DNA from: Candidatus Magnetominusculus xianensis
Lineage (GTDB): Bacteria > Nitrospirota > Thermodesulfovibrionia > Thermodesulfovibrionales > Magnetobacteriaceae
Length of the DNA stretch: 64,000 nt
Direction of reading: 5' to 3'
NCBI GenBank assembly: GCA_001541255.1
Contig: LNQR01000056.1
Span: forward strand, 23,009 to 87,008
Shown: positions 1 to 7,950 of the stretch, in pieces
Numbering within the stretch: position 1 is the stretch's first letter
Layout: each line of letters begins with the position of its first letter
Notes under the pieces: model-generated
Databases searched by the model: none
What the model saw: only the letters and a program-made list of their open reading frames with translations
What the model was told of the DNA's origin: nothing
Made by a program: the position numbers and the translations under genes

Positions 1-629
1 GCAAGCTGTGACACTCGCATTGAATCGGCCTGTTTTATAACGGAGCCCTGGGTAATGATTGAAAGTTCTACCTGTTTAAGCTGCTCTTGCGCAGACTTTT
101 TAGCCGCAGTGTGGACGTTATAATTAGTTTGCGCCTTTTCGAGTTTCTCTTTTGATATTGCATCGTTTTTGAAAAGGCTTTCAGCGCGTTTGAGGTCAAG
201 GAGCGCCTGAGCAAGGTTTGCATTAGCAAGCTCGACATTTGCCTTAGCTGCCGCGGTCTTGGCGTGGAATTCGTTAAGCGCCCGTGAGGCTGCCTCAAGG
301 CGTGAGCCTGCTTCGTTGAGCCTCGATGTTTCAGCGCTCAGTGCGGCCTCTGCCTCTTTTACTCTTATGGCAAAGTCTGAAGGGTCAAGCTCGGCAAGCA
401 GCTCTCCCTCTTTTACAAACTGATTGTCTTTTACATAGACGGCCTTTACCGTGCCCGCCACCTTAGCAGACACAGAGTAAATAGAACCCTCAACAAATGC
501 ATCATCTGTTGAGATATGCACGGCCATATACTTAAAGTACGACAGTGTAATAAACGCCCCAATAATTATGACAACAACAAAGACCGCTATGGCGATTTTC
601 TTTTTATGATTGTTTGAGTTATTTTCCAT
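1..629 (-). CDS. HlyD/EmrA-family membrane fusion protein, partial (runs off left edge)
   Basis: Translating the minus strand from the ATG at 627-629 gives about 209 residues open to the window edge. It begins with a short basic N-terminus and one membrane segment (about residues 11-33), then a TDDAFVEG motif typical of EmrA/HlyD adaptors (STDDAYV in EmrA), a biotinyl-lipoyl half (VSAKVAGTVKAVYVKDNQFV) and a long Ala/Glu/Lys-rich coiled coil. This is the periplasmic adaptor that joins an inner-membrane exporter to an outer-membrane channel. It lies 25 bp downstream of the TolC-like gene on the same strand, so the two are surely one operon; the inner-membrane pump (MFS EmrB-like, judging by the adaptor type) should lie beyond the left edge. 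The C-terminal half cannot be seen. Confidence 0.88.
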   Translation of the reverse strand, partial: MENNSNNHKKKIAIAVFVVVIIIGAFITLSYFKYMAVHISTDDAFVEGSIYSVSAKVAGTVKAVYVKDNQFVKEGELLAELDPSDFAIRVKEAEAALSAETSRLNEAGSRLEAASRALNEFHAKTAAAKANVELANANLAQALLDLKRAESLFKNDAISKEKLEKAQTNYNVHTAAKKSAQEQLKQVELSIITQGSVIKQADSMRVSQL

Positions 630-654
630 ATATCTCCGTAATTACATTTCAGTG

Positions 655-1986
655 TTACTTAAACTGTTCCTTTAAGTCTGCACCGCTTGAGTAGAGAAGC
701 CCTGCATAGGCACGCCTCTGTTCGTAAAGTGCACTTAAGTAATTCACCTGCGTATGCGTTAAGAGCGTGATAGCATCCATAACGTCAGTGGCGGTGCCCT
801 GTCCGTGTTCGTAGCGCGTTTTGTTTATTTTTAAGTTTTCCTCCGCCTGGGCAATTGAATCTTTTGCAACGAGGAGTTTCTCTGCGGCAATTTTCAGAGT
901 CAGATAGTAGCGTTCAACCTCAAGCGCGATGTTGTCTATTAATTTTTTTCTCTCCTCTGATAGCCTTTCTTTCTTATATCTTAACTTTAATAAATCTGCC
1001 TTGGTAGAACCCCCACTAAAGAGATTTATCTTTGCACCAAGGACAACAGACCAGTTACCCTCATAGACCTGGTAGTCGTTCTCTATATAGTTATAGCCGC
1101 CCTGGGCGTAAAACGTGGGGAGATATTCTGCATATTTTATCCTCTCCTGAAGTATCAATCTCTGAAGTTCGTGGTCAAGAATCTTTATCTCAGGACGCAC
1201 CCTTTCTGCCAATTCCAGAAACTGTGAGATTTCAAGCTGTGCCGGGACTGCCTCAACCGGTTCAGCAATACGGACATCTGCCATCAACGGCCTGAGCAGT
1301 ATATTGTTCAACTTAGATGCTGAAATCATACGAAGGTTTTTGACAGATAAGAGGCGCTGCTTCACATCAGCAAGGCGCACCTCGGCCTGCAGCAGGTCGT
1401 TTTTTGTTATAGCGCCATCCTTATATAGTTCATGTGCCACTTTAAGATGCAGCCCAATTCTCTTGATTTCTAATTGAGCTACTTCAATAAATTTATCGTA
1501 CTCAAGCACCTCATAGCATCCCAGAATGAACTCCAGGGCTGTCAGATTTTTTATTCGTTCATAGTCAAGCTTTGTGGCCTCAAGCGACTCAAGTGAAGCC
1601 TTATAGCTGCTGCTATTAGCGCCGAAATTAAAAAGTATATTTTTAATATTTACACCGTAAGCAATTGACGTTTGGTTAGCCATTGGTACACGCTGGGTAC
1701 TAAACTTTACCATTGGCTTGTGTTGGAGAAAAGTCTCTGCAATTTCAGCATTTATCGTAGGAAAGAGTACAGCCATTGCAGCTTCTGCTTCTTTCTCTGA
1801 TATATTTATGTTCTGGGCTGCAATCTTCATGACACGGCTTTCAGAAGTTGCAATAGCAAGTCCTTCAGAGATGGTTAAAACACTGCCCTCTGGCATCTCA
1901 TCGGCATAGCCCCAAACACCAAATAAAACCACAATTGCCGCAGCAGCACAGCAGAGCCAGTTTAAACGAGGCAATATTTTCAGCAT
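655..1986 (-). CDS. TolC-family outer-membrane efflux protein
   Basis: 443 residues, the usual length of TolC-like channels. A signal peptide occupies about residues 1-28 (hydrophobic run ending GYADE). The body has the duplicated outer-membrane efflux protein pattern: long amphipathic helices rich in Ala/Glu/Leu with two strand-forming segments, one around VPMANQTSIAYGVNIKNI and the other around the Y-rich FYAQGGYNY region. It forms the trimeric outer-membrane duct of a tripartite exporter. First gene of the operon, followed after 25 bp by the HlyD/EmrA-like adaptor. The substrate is not deducible. The ATG start gives a proper signal sequence; only a weak Shine-Dalgarno (TGAAG) precedes it. 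Confidence 0.9.
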   Translation of the reverse strand: MLKILPRLNWLCCAAAAIVVLFGVWGYADEMPEGSVLTISEGLAIATSESRVMKIAAQNINISEKEAEAAMAVLFPTINAEIAETFLQHKPMVKFSTQRVPMANQTSIAYGVNIKNILFNFGANSSSYKASLESLEATKLDYERIKNLTALEFILGCYEVLEYDKFIEVAQLEIKRIGLHLKVAHELYKDGAITKNDLLQAEVRLADVKQRLLSVKNLRMISASKLNNILLRPLMADVRIAEPVEAVPAQLEISQFLELAERVRPEIKILDHELQRLILQERIKYAEYLPTFYAQGGYNYIENDYQVYEGNWSVVLGAKINLFSGGSTKADLLKLRYKKERLSEERKKLIDNIALEVERYYLTLKIAAEKLLVAKDSIAQAEENLKINKTRYEHGQGTATDVMDAITLLTHTQVNYLSALYEQRRAYAGLLYSSGADLKEQFK

Positions 1987-2059
1987 ATCTTCAGCACCAC
2001 TATCATACCCAATCCCCCTGATTTGTGCAAGGGGAAGTATAGTTGGGAAAGCAGTGATG

Positions 2060-2515
2060 TCAATCTAAAAAAATCCCTGTTTTAATGGCTGCACATGCCA
2101 GCGCGTCGGCACGTTCATTCTCTGGGTTGCCGTTGTGACCGCGTATCCAATTGAAAGTGACTATGTGTTCTTTACACAAGGCAGATAGTTTTTCCCACAA
2201 GTCTATGTTTTTAACCTTGGCCCTGGCACTGGTTATCCAGTTATTGGCCTGCCAGTTTTTAAGCCATCCCTTTGTCATAGCGTTTACGATCAACTGTGAG
2301 TCTGTATAAACTGAGACCTCACATCTGGTCTTTAACTCACTTAATCCGGCGATAACTGCCGAAAGCTCCATACGGTTATTTGTAGTCAAGCGCGATGCCC
2401 CAGAGAGTTCCTTTCTTTTTGTGGCTGTCATCATGACAACACCATAGCCTCCTGGGCCTGGATTGCCGCTACATGCGCCGTCTGTATACATCGTAACTTT
2501 CGGGGGGGTACTCAA
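2060..2515 (-). CDS. rnhA: Ribonuclease HI
   Basis: 151 residues, the normal size for bacterial RNase HI. Motifs are complete: YTDGACSGNPGPGG near the N-terminus (D12), RMELSAVIAGL (E50), YTDSQLI (D72) and RGHNGNPENERADALA (H127, D137), giving the DEDD metal site and the catalytic His. It removes RNA from RNA:DNA hybrids (primers, R-loops). The start is TTG at 2513-2515, overlapping the TGA of the upstream VWA gene (TTGA), so its translation is probably coupled to that gene. An in-frame ATG start is not available nearby. Confidence 0.95.
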   Translation of the reverse strand: MSTPPKVTMYTDGACSGNPGPGGYGVVMMTATKRKELSGASRLTTNNRMELSAVIAGLSELKTRCEVSVYTDSQLIVNAMTKGWLKNWQANNWITSARAKVKNIDLWEKLSALCKEHIVTFNWIRGHNGNPENERADALACAAIKTGIFLD

Positions 2516-3654
2516 TTTGCCACCGCCTCTATATCCATAAGTGCAACAGAAAGGCCGCCCGCATCAACCCTGACTAGTTCACCGCCCAGACTTTCGCATA
2601 TGAGTCTGTTATATCTCTGATTGTTTGGATTAATCTCATAGCCCGGGACATGGACAAGGAGTATCTTTGTCTTTAGATGGAGACGGCGAAGCCTTTGAGC
2701 TGTTTTCAGCGTAACGGAGAGATATTTTGCGTCCTCGACACCGGCACGTTGCGGGTAGCCATCGGTAATAATATATAGTTCCTGATTGACACTGCCTGTG
2801 CGCGAGAAATAGCTGTATACGAAATCAAGAAGTTCAGCCGTGTGGGTCATGCCCACAGGTTTTAATGTGAGGACATCAAGGGGGGCGATCTTCTCAATCT
2901 TTTCGTTAAAGGAGATGAACTCCACCTTATCGTCCTGGCTGTTGCGGTAATAGTGAAACGACAGGCAGGCCTTCTTTGCAAATTGCAGTTTACCGCCCTG
3001 CTCCATCGATGTGCTTGAGTCGATGGCAACGAGGATGTCTGCCCTTTCCCTGGAGTGTCTCTTTAGATTTACCACATCATCTTCCCGAATAATCACATCA
3101 TCGTGGTGAACCTTTTGCCTTATAATACCGCGGCGCGTAGTTTCCGGTATGTGTATTGCAGCCATTGAGCGTGCCTTTTCTGTAAGAAATGATTTCTTTT
3201 TGCGCTTTTGTGCCTTAGTTCTTTTTAACCCCTTTTTCATCTCGAAATAGTAGTTTTTCCCGACATAATGAAGGAGTTCCTTCTTTTTTATCTTTATCCT
3301 GCCCTCGGATTTATACGAAAATCTCACAAATACATCCCTAAAATAGTCGCTGAGTTGTTCGTCTGTGAGGTCTTTAAGGCATTCTAAATCGACTAGATCA
3401 CCGGGACTATTTTCAACCAGATAAAACGGGTCCTCAAAATCTTTGTTATCAAAAGGAAACACCGGCGGGTTAAACGGCACATAGAGGTTCTTCGGCGTAG
3501 GGTCAATTTTTGCCTTAGCCATGTCTATAAACTCCTCCTCGGAGTCAAATTCCTCATCGAGCATCATACCGAATATCGCAGGTGGCAGAAAGCAGCTCAA
3601 CTTGTCATACTGAAACACGCCCGTACACCACGCCCTTATGTCAGTCATTAACAT
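2512..3654 (-). CDS. VWA-domain protein, partner of a MoxR/ChlI-like ATPase
   Basis: 380 residues. The N-terminal 200 residues are unassigned and carry a Lys-rich stretch (about 120-160, e.g. KAQKRKKKSF). A von Willebrand A domain follows with a full MIDAS: DSSTS (D212, S214, S216), a Thr in the GMTHT segment and the Asp of ITDGYP near residue 299. Such VWA proteins act with MoxR/ChlI-type AAA+ ATPases in insertion of metals or remodelling of target proteins (Mg-chelatase ChlI/ChlD, NorQ/NorD, RavA/ViaA are known pairs). The gene lies 10 bp downstream of the ATPase and overlaps rnhA. The target is unknown, and no cofactor-enzyme gene lies beside the pair. Confidence 0.8.
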   Translation of the reverse strand: MLMTDIRAWCTGVFQYDKLSCFLPPAIFGMMLDEEFDSEEEFIDMAKAKIDPTPKNLYVPFNPPVFPFDNKDFEDPFYLVENSPGDLVDLECLKDLTDEQLSDYFRDVFVRFSYKSEGRIKIKKKELLHYVGKNYYFEMKKGLKRTKAQKRKKKSFLTEKARSMAAIHIPETTRRGIIRQKVHHDDVIIREDDVVNLKRHSRERADILVAIDSSTSMEQGGKLQFAKKACLSFHYYRNSQDDKVEFISFNEKIEKIAPLDVLTLKPVGMTHTAELLDFVYSYFSRTGSVNQELYIITDGYPQRAGVEDAKYLSVTLKTAQRLRRLHLKTKILLVHVPGYEINPNNQRYNRLICESLGGELVRVDAGGLSVALMDIEAVAN

Positions 3655-3664
3655 GGGGGCAGTC

Positions 3665-4981
3665 TCACACTCCGCATGTCACGGCATAGGCATCAAGGTA
3701 TGCCTTAATGGTCTCCGGTCTGCTGTCATCCTCCGAAAGATATGCCACAATATCATCTATTAACTGCATATCCATATTCAAAAATGCCGTGTCTGCGTCT
3801 TTATAATTATCAATAACGGCAAAGGCAGTTTCTATAGCAGGCACCCTCTGTTTTATAAACTCAACGACTGAAGGAAAATCCTTCGACAACATTTCATTTA
3901 TCTCATCAAAGGATTCCTCATCCCCCTGACCGGCTATCTCCGTATGAAGACCTTCTTTTACATCACAAAATGATACCGTAGTGCGTCCTTCGATAAACGC
4001 TGAGACACAGGCTATTCGTGCAGCCCGAATAGAGGAACGAGGCCCCAGATAAACAGCAATATTGTTCAATTCCCGAATTGTACTAACGATAAACTCAAGA
4101 AATAGTTTAGGTAATCTAACCCCCAGACCATTCTTAGCAAGCTCCTTTTGCACTATCAGAATCTCATCCCCAAACCCTACCCTGCCAACGGGGATACCTA
4201 CGAGGCGGTTAGCCACTGCCTTGTGAATCCTGAAGTCATTTGTATTATTTGTCGTTGATACAAAAAGCAAATCCACTGGGAATGTCATCCTGCTGTTAGA
4301 CGGAGTAAAACGCCTCTCCTGAAGGGCTTGGATAAGGGCATATTGCGCCTCGTTGTTCATAAGCCCAAGTTCATCGACAAATAGGACACCACCCGACGCC
4401 TGGGCAATCTTCCCACCCTCAAGCACACGCGGGTCAAAGGGGTCGCCTATTTCGGCAAATCGTAACAGATGGTACATGCCTAATATTTTCTCCGGTTCAA
4501 TGTCCTCGTTACCCTGAAGCCGGGCAAACCCGCTTCCTTCAGTAATATATATCCTCTCGATGGGTATCAGTTTAGCCGGGCTTGCCGCATACTTATGCCT
4601 GCACACCGGACAGACGTTGTCTAATGCCGAATGGTCGTTCTCAACGATATAGTTGTACAGATGGATGGAGTTTTCCCTTACCGGACATCCCACATTCGTA
4701 TAAACAGGATGTGTAAGATAGTACCCCTGTAAGACAGTAAACACGGCGTTACTCAGATGGGTCTTACCAACGCCGAAATCACCCTTTATGAGAGCCCCGC
4801 TGCCTGTTGCAAGCACTTCAACAAGACGGCGTTTCACATGCCCCAGACCGAATATCAGGGGAAAGGCGTCCTCATCAGTGGCAACCATCTCCCTGATTCT
4901 ATGAATAAAACGCCCGCTGACACTGAGTGTACAGGGGGGCATCTCATATAAATCTATAAGATGTTTATTTTCTCTTTGCAT
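3665..4981 (-). CDS. MoxR/Mg-chelatase-I-like AAA+ ATPase with a Cys-rich insert
   Basis: 438 residues. Walker A is GDFGVGKT (67-74) and Walker B is GGVLFVDELGLM (D203, E204), followed by a sensor-1 like STTNNTND segment and an Arg-rich region (GPRSSIRAAR) as in ChlI-type ATPases. Between Walker A and B is an insert with GCPV (C99) and CPVC (C124, C127) that could bind a metal; ChlI-like proteins have a comparable Cys-bearing insert. The C-terminal about 90 residues are helical and acidic. It heads a three-gene operon with the VWA protein and rnhA. Likely works with the VWA protein as an ATP-driven chelatase or remodelling complex; its substrate is not evident. Confidence 0.82.
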   Translation of the reverse strand: MQRENKHLIDLYEMPPCTLSVSGRFIHRIREMVATDEDAFPLIFGLGHVKRRLVEVLATGSGALIKGDFGVGKTHLSNAVFTVLQGYYLTHPVYTNVGCPVRENSIHLYNYIVENDHSALDNVCPVCRHKYAASPAKLIPIERIYITEGSGFARLQGNEDIEPEKILGMYHLLRFAEIGDPFDPRVLEGGKIAQASGGVLFVDELGLMNNEAQYALIQALQERRFTPSNSRMTFPVDLLFVSTTNNTNDFRIHKAVANRLVGIPVGRVGFGDEILIVQKELAKNGLGVRLPKLFLEFIVSTIRELNNIAVYLGPRSSIRAARIACVSAFIEGRTTVSFCDVKEGLHTEIAGQGDEESFDEINEMLSKDFPSVVEFIKQRVPAIETAFAVIDNYKDADTAFLNMDMQLIDDIVAYLSEDDSRPETIKAYLDAYAVTCGV

Positions 4982-5304
4982 CGCAGCTCACCGTTTTTTA
5001 TACAGATATTATTGGTAATAATAGTTACAACTGGTTTGGATTATAACATTTTTGGTCTTAAATTACCAGCATACCTTAAACGGCAGCAAAGTGTAAATGC
5101 ACTTGCTGTCATAGGGTATAAAAAGGCGTAGTTGATACTTTTCATAACTACTTATAAATGTTGACAAAAAAGAATGTTTTGGTATGAGCTAATAATTGCT
5201 TATTGATTTTATCCTAATTGTTATGGTATCTCACGTACACTATACGATTTGTTTCCTTTTGTCTATTGGCAATGTTTATTAATGTTTGAGATTGATGTTT
5301 GATG
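4982..5304. other. Intergenic region between divergent operons
   Basis: AT-rich stretch of 323 bp between the minus-strand AAA/VWA operon and the plus-strand decayed restriction-modification locus. It must hold promoters for both, but I could not fix a convincing -35/-10 pair. It contains several near-repeats of ATGTTTGA-like sequence just before position 5310. No gene or structured RNA recognised. Confidence 0.5.
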
Positions 5305-5520
5305 ATGTTTGATAAGGTATGGTATGAAAAATGGCTTACGGTGCCAAAATAGAAAGGTTATCTTACCGCTTAGGAAGAAGCAGTCACACGTAGTGTATCA
5401 CTTGCGACATTGCAGAACAGGGATGAGACAAGGAAGCTTAGACCTTACCGTAGCCATAGTTATTGTCTTTACAATCGCCATGAATTGGAAGTTTTTTTGC
5501 AGAAAGTGAGAGCCGACTGA
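5305..5520 (+). pseudogene. HTH (MerR/excisionase-like) DNA-binding protein with two in-frame TAG codons
   Basis: One reading frame from the ATG at 5305 runs to the TGA at 5518-5520, 72 codons, broken only by TAG at 5350 and TAG at 5371. Read through, the product has a clear winged-helix pattern: EKWLTVP, then YLTA, VSLATLQN, RKLRPY, and a C-terminal YNRHELEVFLQKV, which is the usual helix-turn-helix / 'xRYRxxELExFL' ending of MerR/excisionase-like regulators. The terminal TGA overlaps the methyltransferase ATG (TGATG), so the two were translated together. A regulator or specificity partner of the methyltransferase is a reasonable guess. Either a pseudogene or, much less likely, a gene with amber readthrough. 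Confidence 0.65.
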
Positions 5521-6503
5521 TGACGCACTCTTTAGACGCTACGGAATCATTTTCTCTTGGTTATACCACTAAAGTTTTCACGTATGGTCGAATCATTCAC
5601 GCGGATTGTTTCGAGTGGCTTTCCCGTCTGCCTGAAAACTCGCTTCATGCTGTTGTTACAGACCCTCCTTATGGGGTTCGAGAATATGATGCTAACGAAC
5701 TTGAAAAGCGCTCTAAAGGTAAAGGAGGGGTCTGGAGAATACCCCCCACTTTTGATGGTTCGGTACGTGCTCCGTTACCACGCTTCACAGCCCTTGACGC
5801 CAAAGACCGCAAACGGCTGTCTAAGTTTTTTTCTGAATGGTCACGTCTAACCGTCCATGCACTTAGACCTGGTGGTCATGTAATAATTGCTACAAATGCC
5901 TTTATTGCAGCGTTGCTCTATGAAGCTCTTGTGGAAGGTGGACTTGAATTTCGAGGTCAATTAATTCGCCAAGTCCGCACACTTCGTGGCGGTGACCGTC
6001 CGAAGAATGCAGAAGAAGAGTTTCCCGACGTGTCGTCGATGCCGCGTGGTTGTTATGAGCCGTGGGGTTTGTTTCGTAAGCCTTTGCCGGAAAAAATGAC
6101 CGTTAGTGAATGTCTTCGTCAGTTTCAAACGGGAGGATTACGCCGCTCACCAAATGGGAACCCTTTTGAAGATATAATTCCGAGTGAACGCACCCCACGA
6201 TTGGAGCGCGATATAGCCGATCACCCCAGCTTGAAACCACAGTCTTTTATGCGGCAAGTTGTTTACGCATCGTTGCCTTTGGGTGAAGGCATACTTGCTG
6301 ACCCGTTTATGGGTTCTGGTTCTACCATTGCCGCAGCAGAAGCAATAGGACTTTACGCCATAGGTGTTGAAAGATATTTGGACTATTTTAATATAGCGTC
6401 TAAAGCCATTCCTGAACTAGCATCGCTCAATAAGCATCTGACAAAAACTCCGTTACTCGCTGACGTAACAAACAGGTCTGAACAGCTCAGTTTATACATG
6501 TAA
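5520..6503 (+). CDS. Type II DNA methyltransferase, beta-type motif order (N6-A or N4-C)
   Basis: 327 residues. The catalytic motif IV DPPY (D48-Y51, in VVTDPPYGV) comes before the target-recognition region, and the SAM-binding motif I DPFMGSGST (261-269) comes near the C-terminus after HPSLKPQ, which is the beta order of amino-methyltransferases. All key residues are present, so the enzyme looks functional. Its recognition site cannot be read from sequence. The gene overlaps a disrupted HTH gene by one base upstream and is followed by the remains of a putative endonuclease, so it is now effectively an orphan methylase protecting or marking sites without a working partner. Confidence 0.9.
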   Translation: MTHSLDATESFSLGYTTKVFTYGRIIHADCFEWLSRLPENSLHAVVTDPPYGVREYDANELEKRSKGKGGVWRIPPTFDGSVRAPLPRFTALDAKDRKRLSKFFSEWSRLTVHALRPGGHVIIATNAFIAALLYEALVEGGLEFRGQLIRQVRTLRGGDRPKNAEEEFPDVSSMPRGCYEPWGLFRKPLPEKMTVSECLRQFQTGGLRRSPNGNPFEDIIPSERTPRLERDIADHPSLKPQSFMRQVVYASLPLGEGILADPFMGSGSTIAAAEAIGLYAIGVERYLDYFNIASKAIPELASLNKHLTKTPLLADVTNRSEQLSLYM

Positions 6504-6569
6504 CGTTTAAGAGAGAGGTAAAGTTTAATTGATATGCTTTAATTCCGCGATTCGGCACAAAAACTGCGA

Positions 6570-6832
6570 ATGAGCCCTCCGGTTGCAGAAGATGAAGCTA
6601 AGGCGTGTCAAGCCGTGCCATTGCAAGCCAATGGCTTTAATCAGAAAGCTCAAATTCCATTTGGGTTGAAGACCGAGCATATTCGAACAGCGATGCAAGA
6701 CTTTCTCGATTTTCTCACTTTTGTAAATACAGCGTTGCATTCAAAACAAATCCCACGCCTCGAATCCTATTGGAAGATAATTTACCAATTCCTGATTCTA
6801 CTTCTTTTGCGGAATACATTGCCGTTCATTGA
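6570..6832 (+). pseudogene. Probable remnant of the cognate restriction endonuclease (internal deletion)
   Basis: An open frame from ATG 6570 encodes a protein-like N-terminus (about 66 residues, ...AMQDFLDFLTFVNTALHSKQ...RLES). Immediately after RLES the coding look ends in this frame, but another frame (6770-6832) gives a protein-like tail ending in DSTSFAEYIAVH and a stop. The simplest reading is an endonuclease gene that kept its two ends and lost the middle. It sits where the endonuclease of the adjacent methyltransferase would be expected. The N-terminal part resembles a type II endonuclease family I recall only from memory, so the name is tentative. Confidence 0.45.
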
Positions 6833-6840
6833 AAAATTTA

Positions 6841-6977
6841 GACATATTAAGGGTCTCACAATAGAACCAACTTGAAGAATGAGGGCTCTGCCCTCAAACT
6901 CCCGGCAGGGAACTTGTCCCCTGCACCCCATCTATGGGGCTTCGCCCCTTTGAATCTTATGAGACCGTTAATATGTC
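6841..6977. repeat. Palindromic mini-element with about 20-bp imperfect terminal inverted repeats
   Basis: The left arm at 6841-6860 (GACATATTAAGGGTCTCA...) is the near-perfect reverse complement of 6958-6977 (...TGAGACCGTTAATATGTC). Inside are three hairpins: GAGGGC-TCT-GCCCTC at 6881-6895, a GCAGGG/CCCTGC stem at about 6905-6924 and GGGGC-TTC-GCCCC at 6936-6948. No coding capacity. No clear target-site duplication is visible. It may be a non-autonomous transposable element or a structured interspersed repeat. Confidence 0.6.
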
Positions 6978-7115
6978 AAATGGGAAGCCTACGGCAACTT
7001 CTAAAACAATAACAATTATAGATATTGACATATAATATTATATGTGTTATCATATCTCTATGTCACCTGTGGGTATCCCACGCAAACAATCATTATACAT
7101 CGAGGAGGTCATGCC

Positions 7116-7256
7116 ATGACATTTTATTTTATCACAAGGGTCAGAGACAGGTGGATTCCCGGCTCAATCTCAGCCTCAAGCGCCGACGATGCCAGGCTCA
7201 GTATCGAAAACACTAAATATCCTGTCGTCGTCATAGAAAATTTCTCATCAAATTAA
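7116..7256 (+). CDS. Small protein of unknown function (46 aa)
   Basis: Start ATG 7116 is chosen because GAGGAGG (7102-7108) lies 7 bases upstream, a near-ideal Shine-Dalgarno. The product starts MTFYFITRVRDRWIPGS and ends YPVVVIENFSSN. It is mixed alpha/beta in look, with no Cys and no membrane segment. It is followed 38 bp later by a second small gene with the same kind of ribosome-binding site. I do not recognise the family. Confidence 0.6.
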   Translation: MTFYFITRVRDRWIPGSISASSADDARLSIENTKYPVVVIENFSSN

Positions 7257-7275
7257 GCATCATCAAATTAAGCAT
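7246..7275 (+). repeat. Perfect 15-bp tandem duplication
   Basis: CATCAAATTAAGCAT occurs twice back to back (7246-7260 and 7261-7275). The first copy contains the last codons and TAA of the 46-residue gene; the second lies in the spacer before the next gene. A recent slippage or duplication event. Confidence 0.9.
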
Positions 7276-7294
7276 CAATGAGGAGGTGTAGCTC

Positions 7295-7429
7295 TTGTAT
7301 AAAATAACCTGTAAACGATGCAGGAACATCGTTACTACGTGGAATAACAGAGGCGGCAGAGGGAGCTGCTTTTGTCGCTGCGGCTCACCGCTCTACTACG
7401 CCGATGCAGTGCGTGCGGACTTACCTTAG
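7295..7429 (+). CDS. Small zinc-ribbon-like protein (44 aa)
   Basis: TTG start at 7295-7297, placed by the strong GAGGAGG at about 7280-7286. The 44-residue product has a CxxC near the N-terminus (ITCKRC) and a second Cys cluster (SCFCRCG), the spacing of a small zinc ribbon or rubredoxin-like knuckle, and ends ADAVRADLP. Its last 9 bases overlap the 3' end of the minus-strand gene that follows. Function unknown; likely co-transcribed with the 46-residue protein upstream. Confidence 0.6.
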   Translation: MYKITCKRCRNIVTTWNNRGGRGSCFCRCGSPLYYADAVRADLP

Positions 7430-7948
7430 CCCAATTACATGCTCAACAAAGTAGTACGGCCTCTCTCCCGGACTGTAATCATTTAGCGCACGTTTAAAGG
7501 CATCTGCGGCGTCAGGGGTGGCAAGTGACTGAAGGGTTTGCCTCACCCCTGAAGTTTCTAAGTAATCGCACACGGCTCCGACGTATTCCATCAGCAGGTC
7601 TCTCATGTGGTCGTGGTTGAGTTTCTTTGCCTTTTCGTTTAACACCACGCTTATGGATTCAATGGCGTGATAGATAACCCGCAGGGCTGCCCTTACCTCC
7701 TTTATTGCCCTCGGGTCATAGACAGAGACAGACGGTACGACAATCCCCCTGCCCTCTAATTCCCTCAGTATTACGCCGGTATATATGTCGAGAAAGTCCA
7801 TCAGGACAGATGAGCTAAACGGGGTGTTTTCGTCATCAATATAACGCCATACGAATTCAATATGTGCCGCTGCGGCCCTGTCTTCAATAATATTAGAGGC
7901 AATCGTGCTGTAGGGGTCAGCGTTGTACGAAGTATGTTCGTCTGACAT
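7421..7948 (-). CDS. Hypothetical helical protein (175 aa)
   Basis: I do not recognise the family. The product is predicted mostly alpha-helical and soluble, with no signal sequence, membrane segment or Cys cluster. It is the last gene of the long operon that starts with the CorC-like gene; its ATG lies 2 bp past the stop of the preceding gene, so translation is probably coupled. Its 3' end overlaps the tiny zinc-ribbon gene on the other strand. Confidence 0.7.
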   Translation of the reverse strand: MSDEHTSYNADPYSTIASNIIEDRAAAAHIEFVWRYIDDENTPFSSSVLMDFLDIYTGVILRELEGRGIVVPSVSVYDPRAIKEVRAALRVIYHAIESISVVLNEKAKKLNHDHMRDLLMEYVGAVCDYLETSGVRQTLQSLATPDAADAFKRALNDYSPGERPYYFVEHVIGLR

Positions 7949-7950
7949 GA

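Noticed and set aside
5309..5509. Open 66-codon frame before the methyltransferase
   Set aside because: It is a shadow in the wrong frame; the protein-like HTH pattern is in the frame starting at 5305.
7021..7110. Possible c-di-GMP riboswitch (ACGCAAA motif near 7080)
   Set aside because: Only a short match; the surrounding helices of the GEMM fold are missing.
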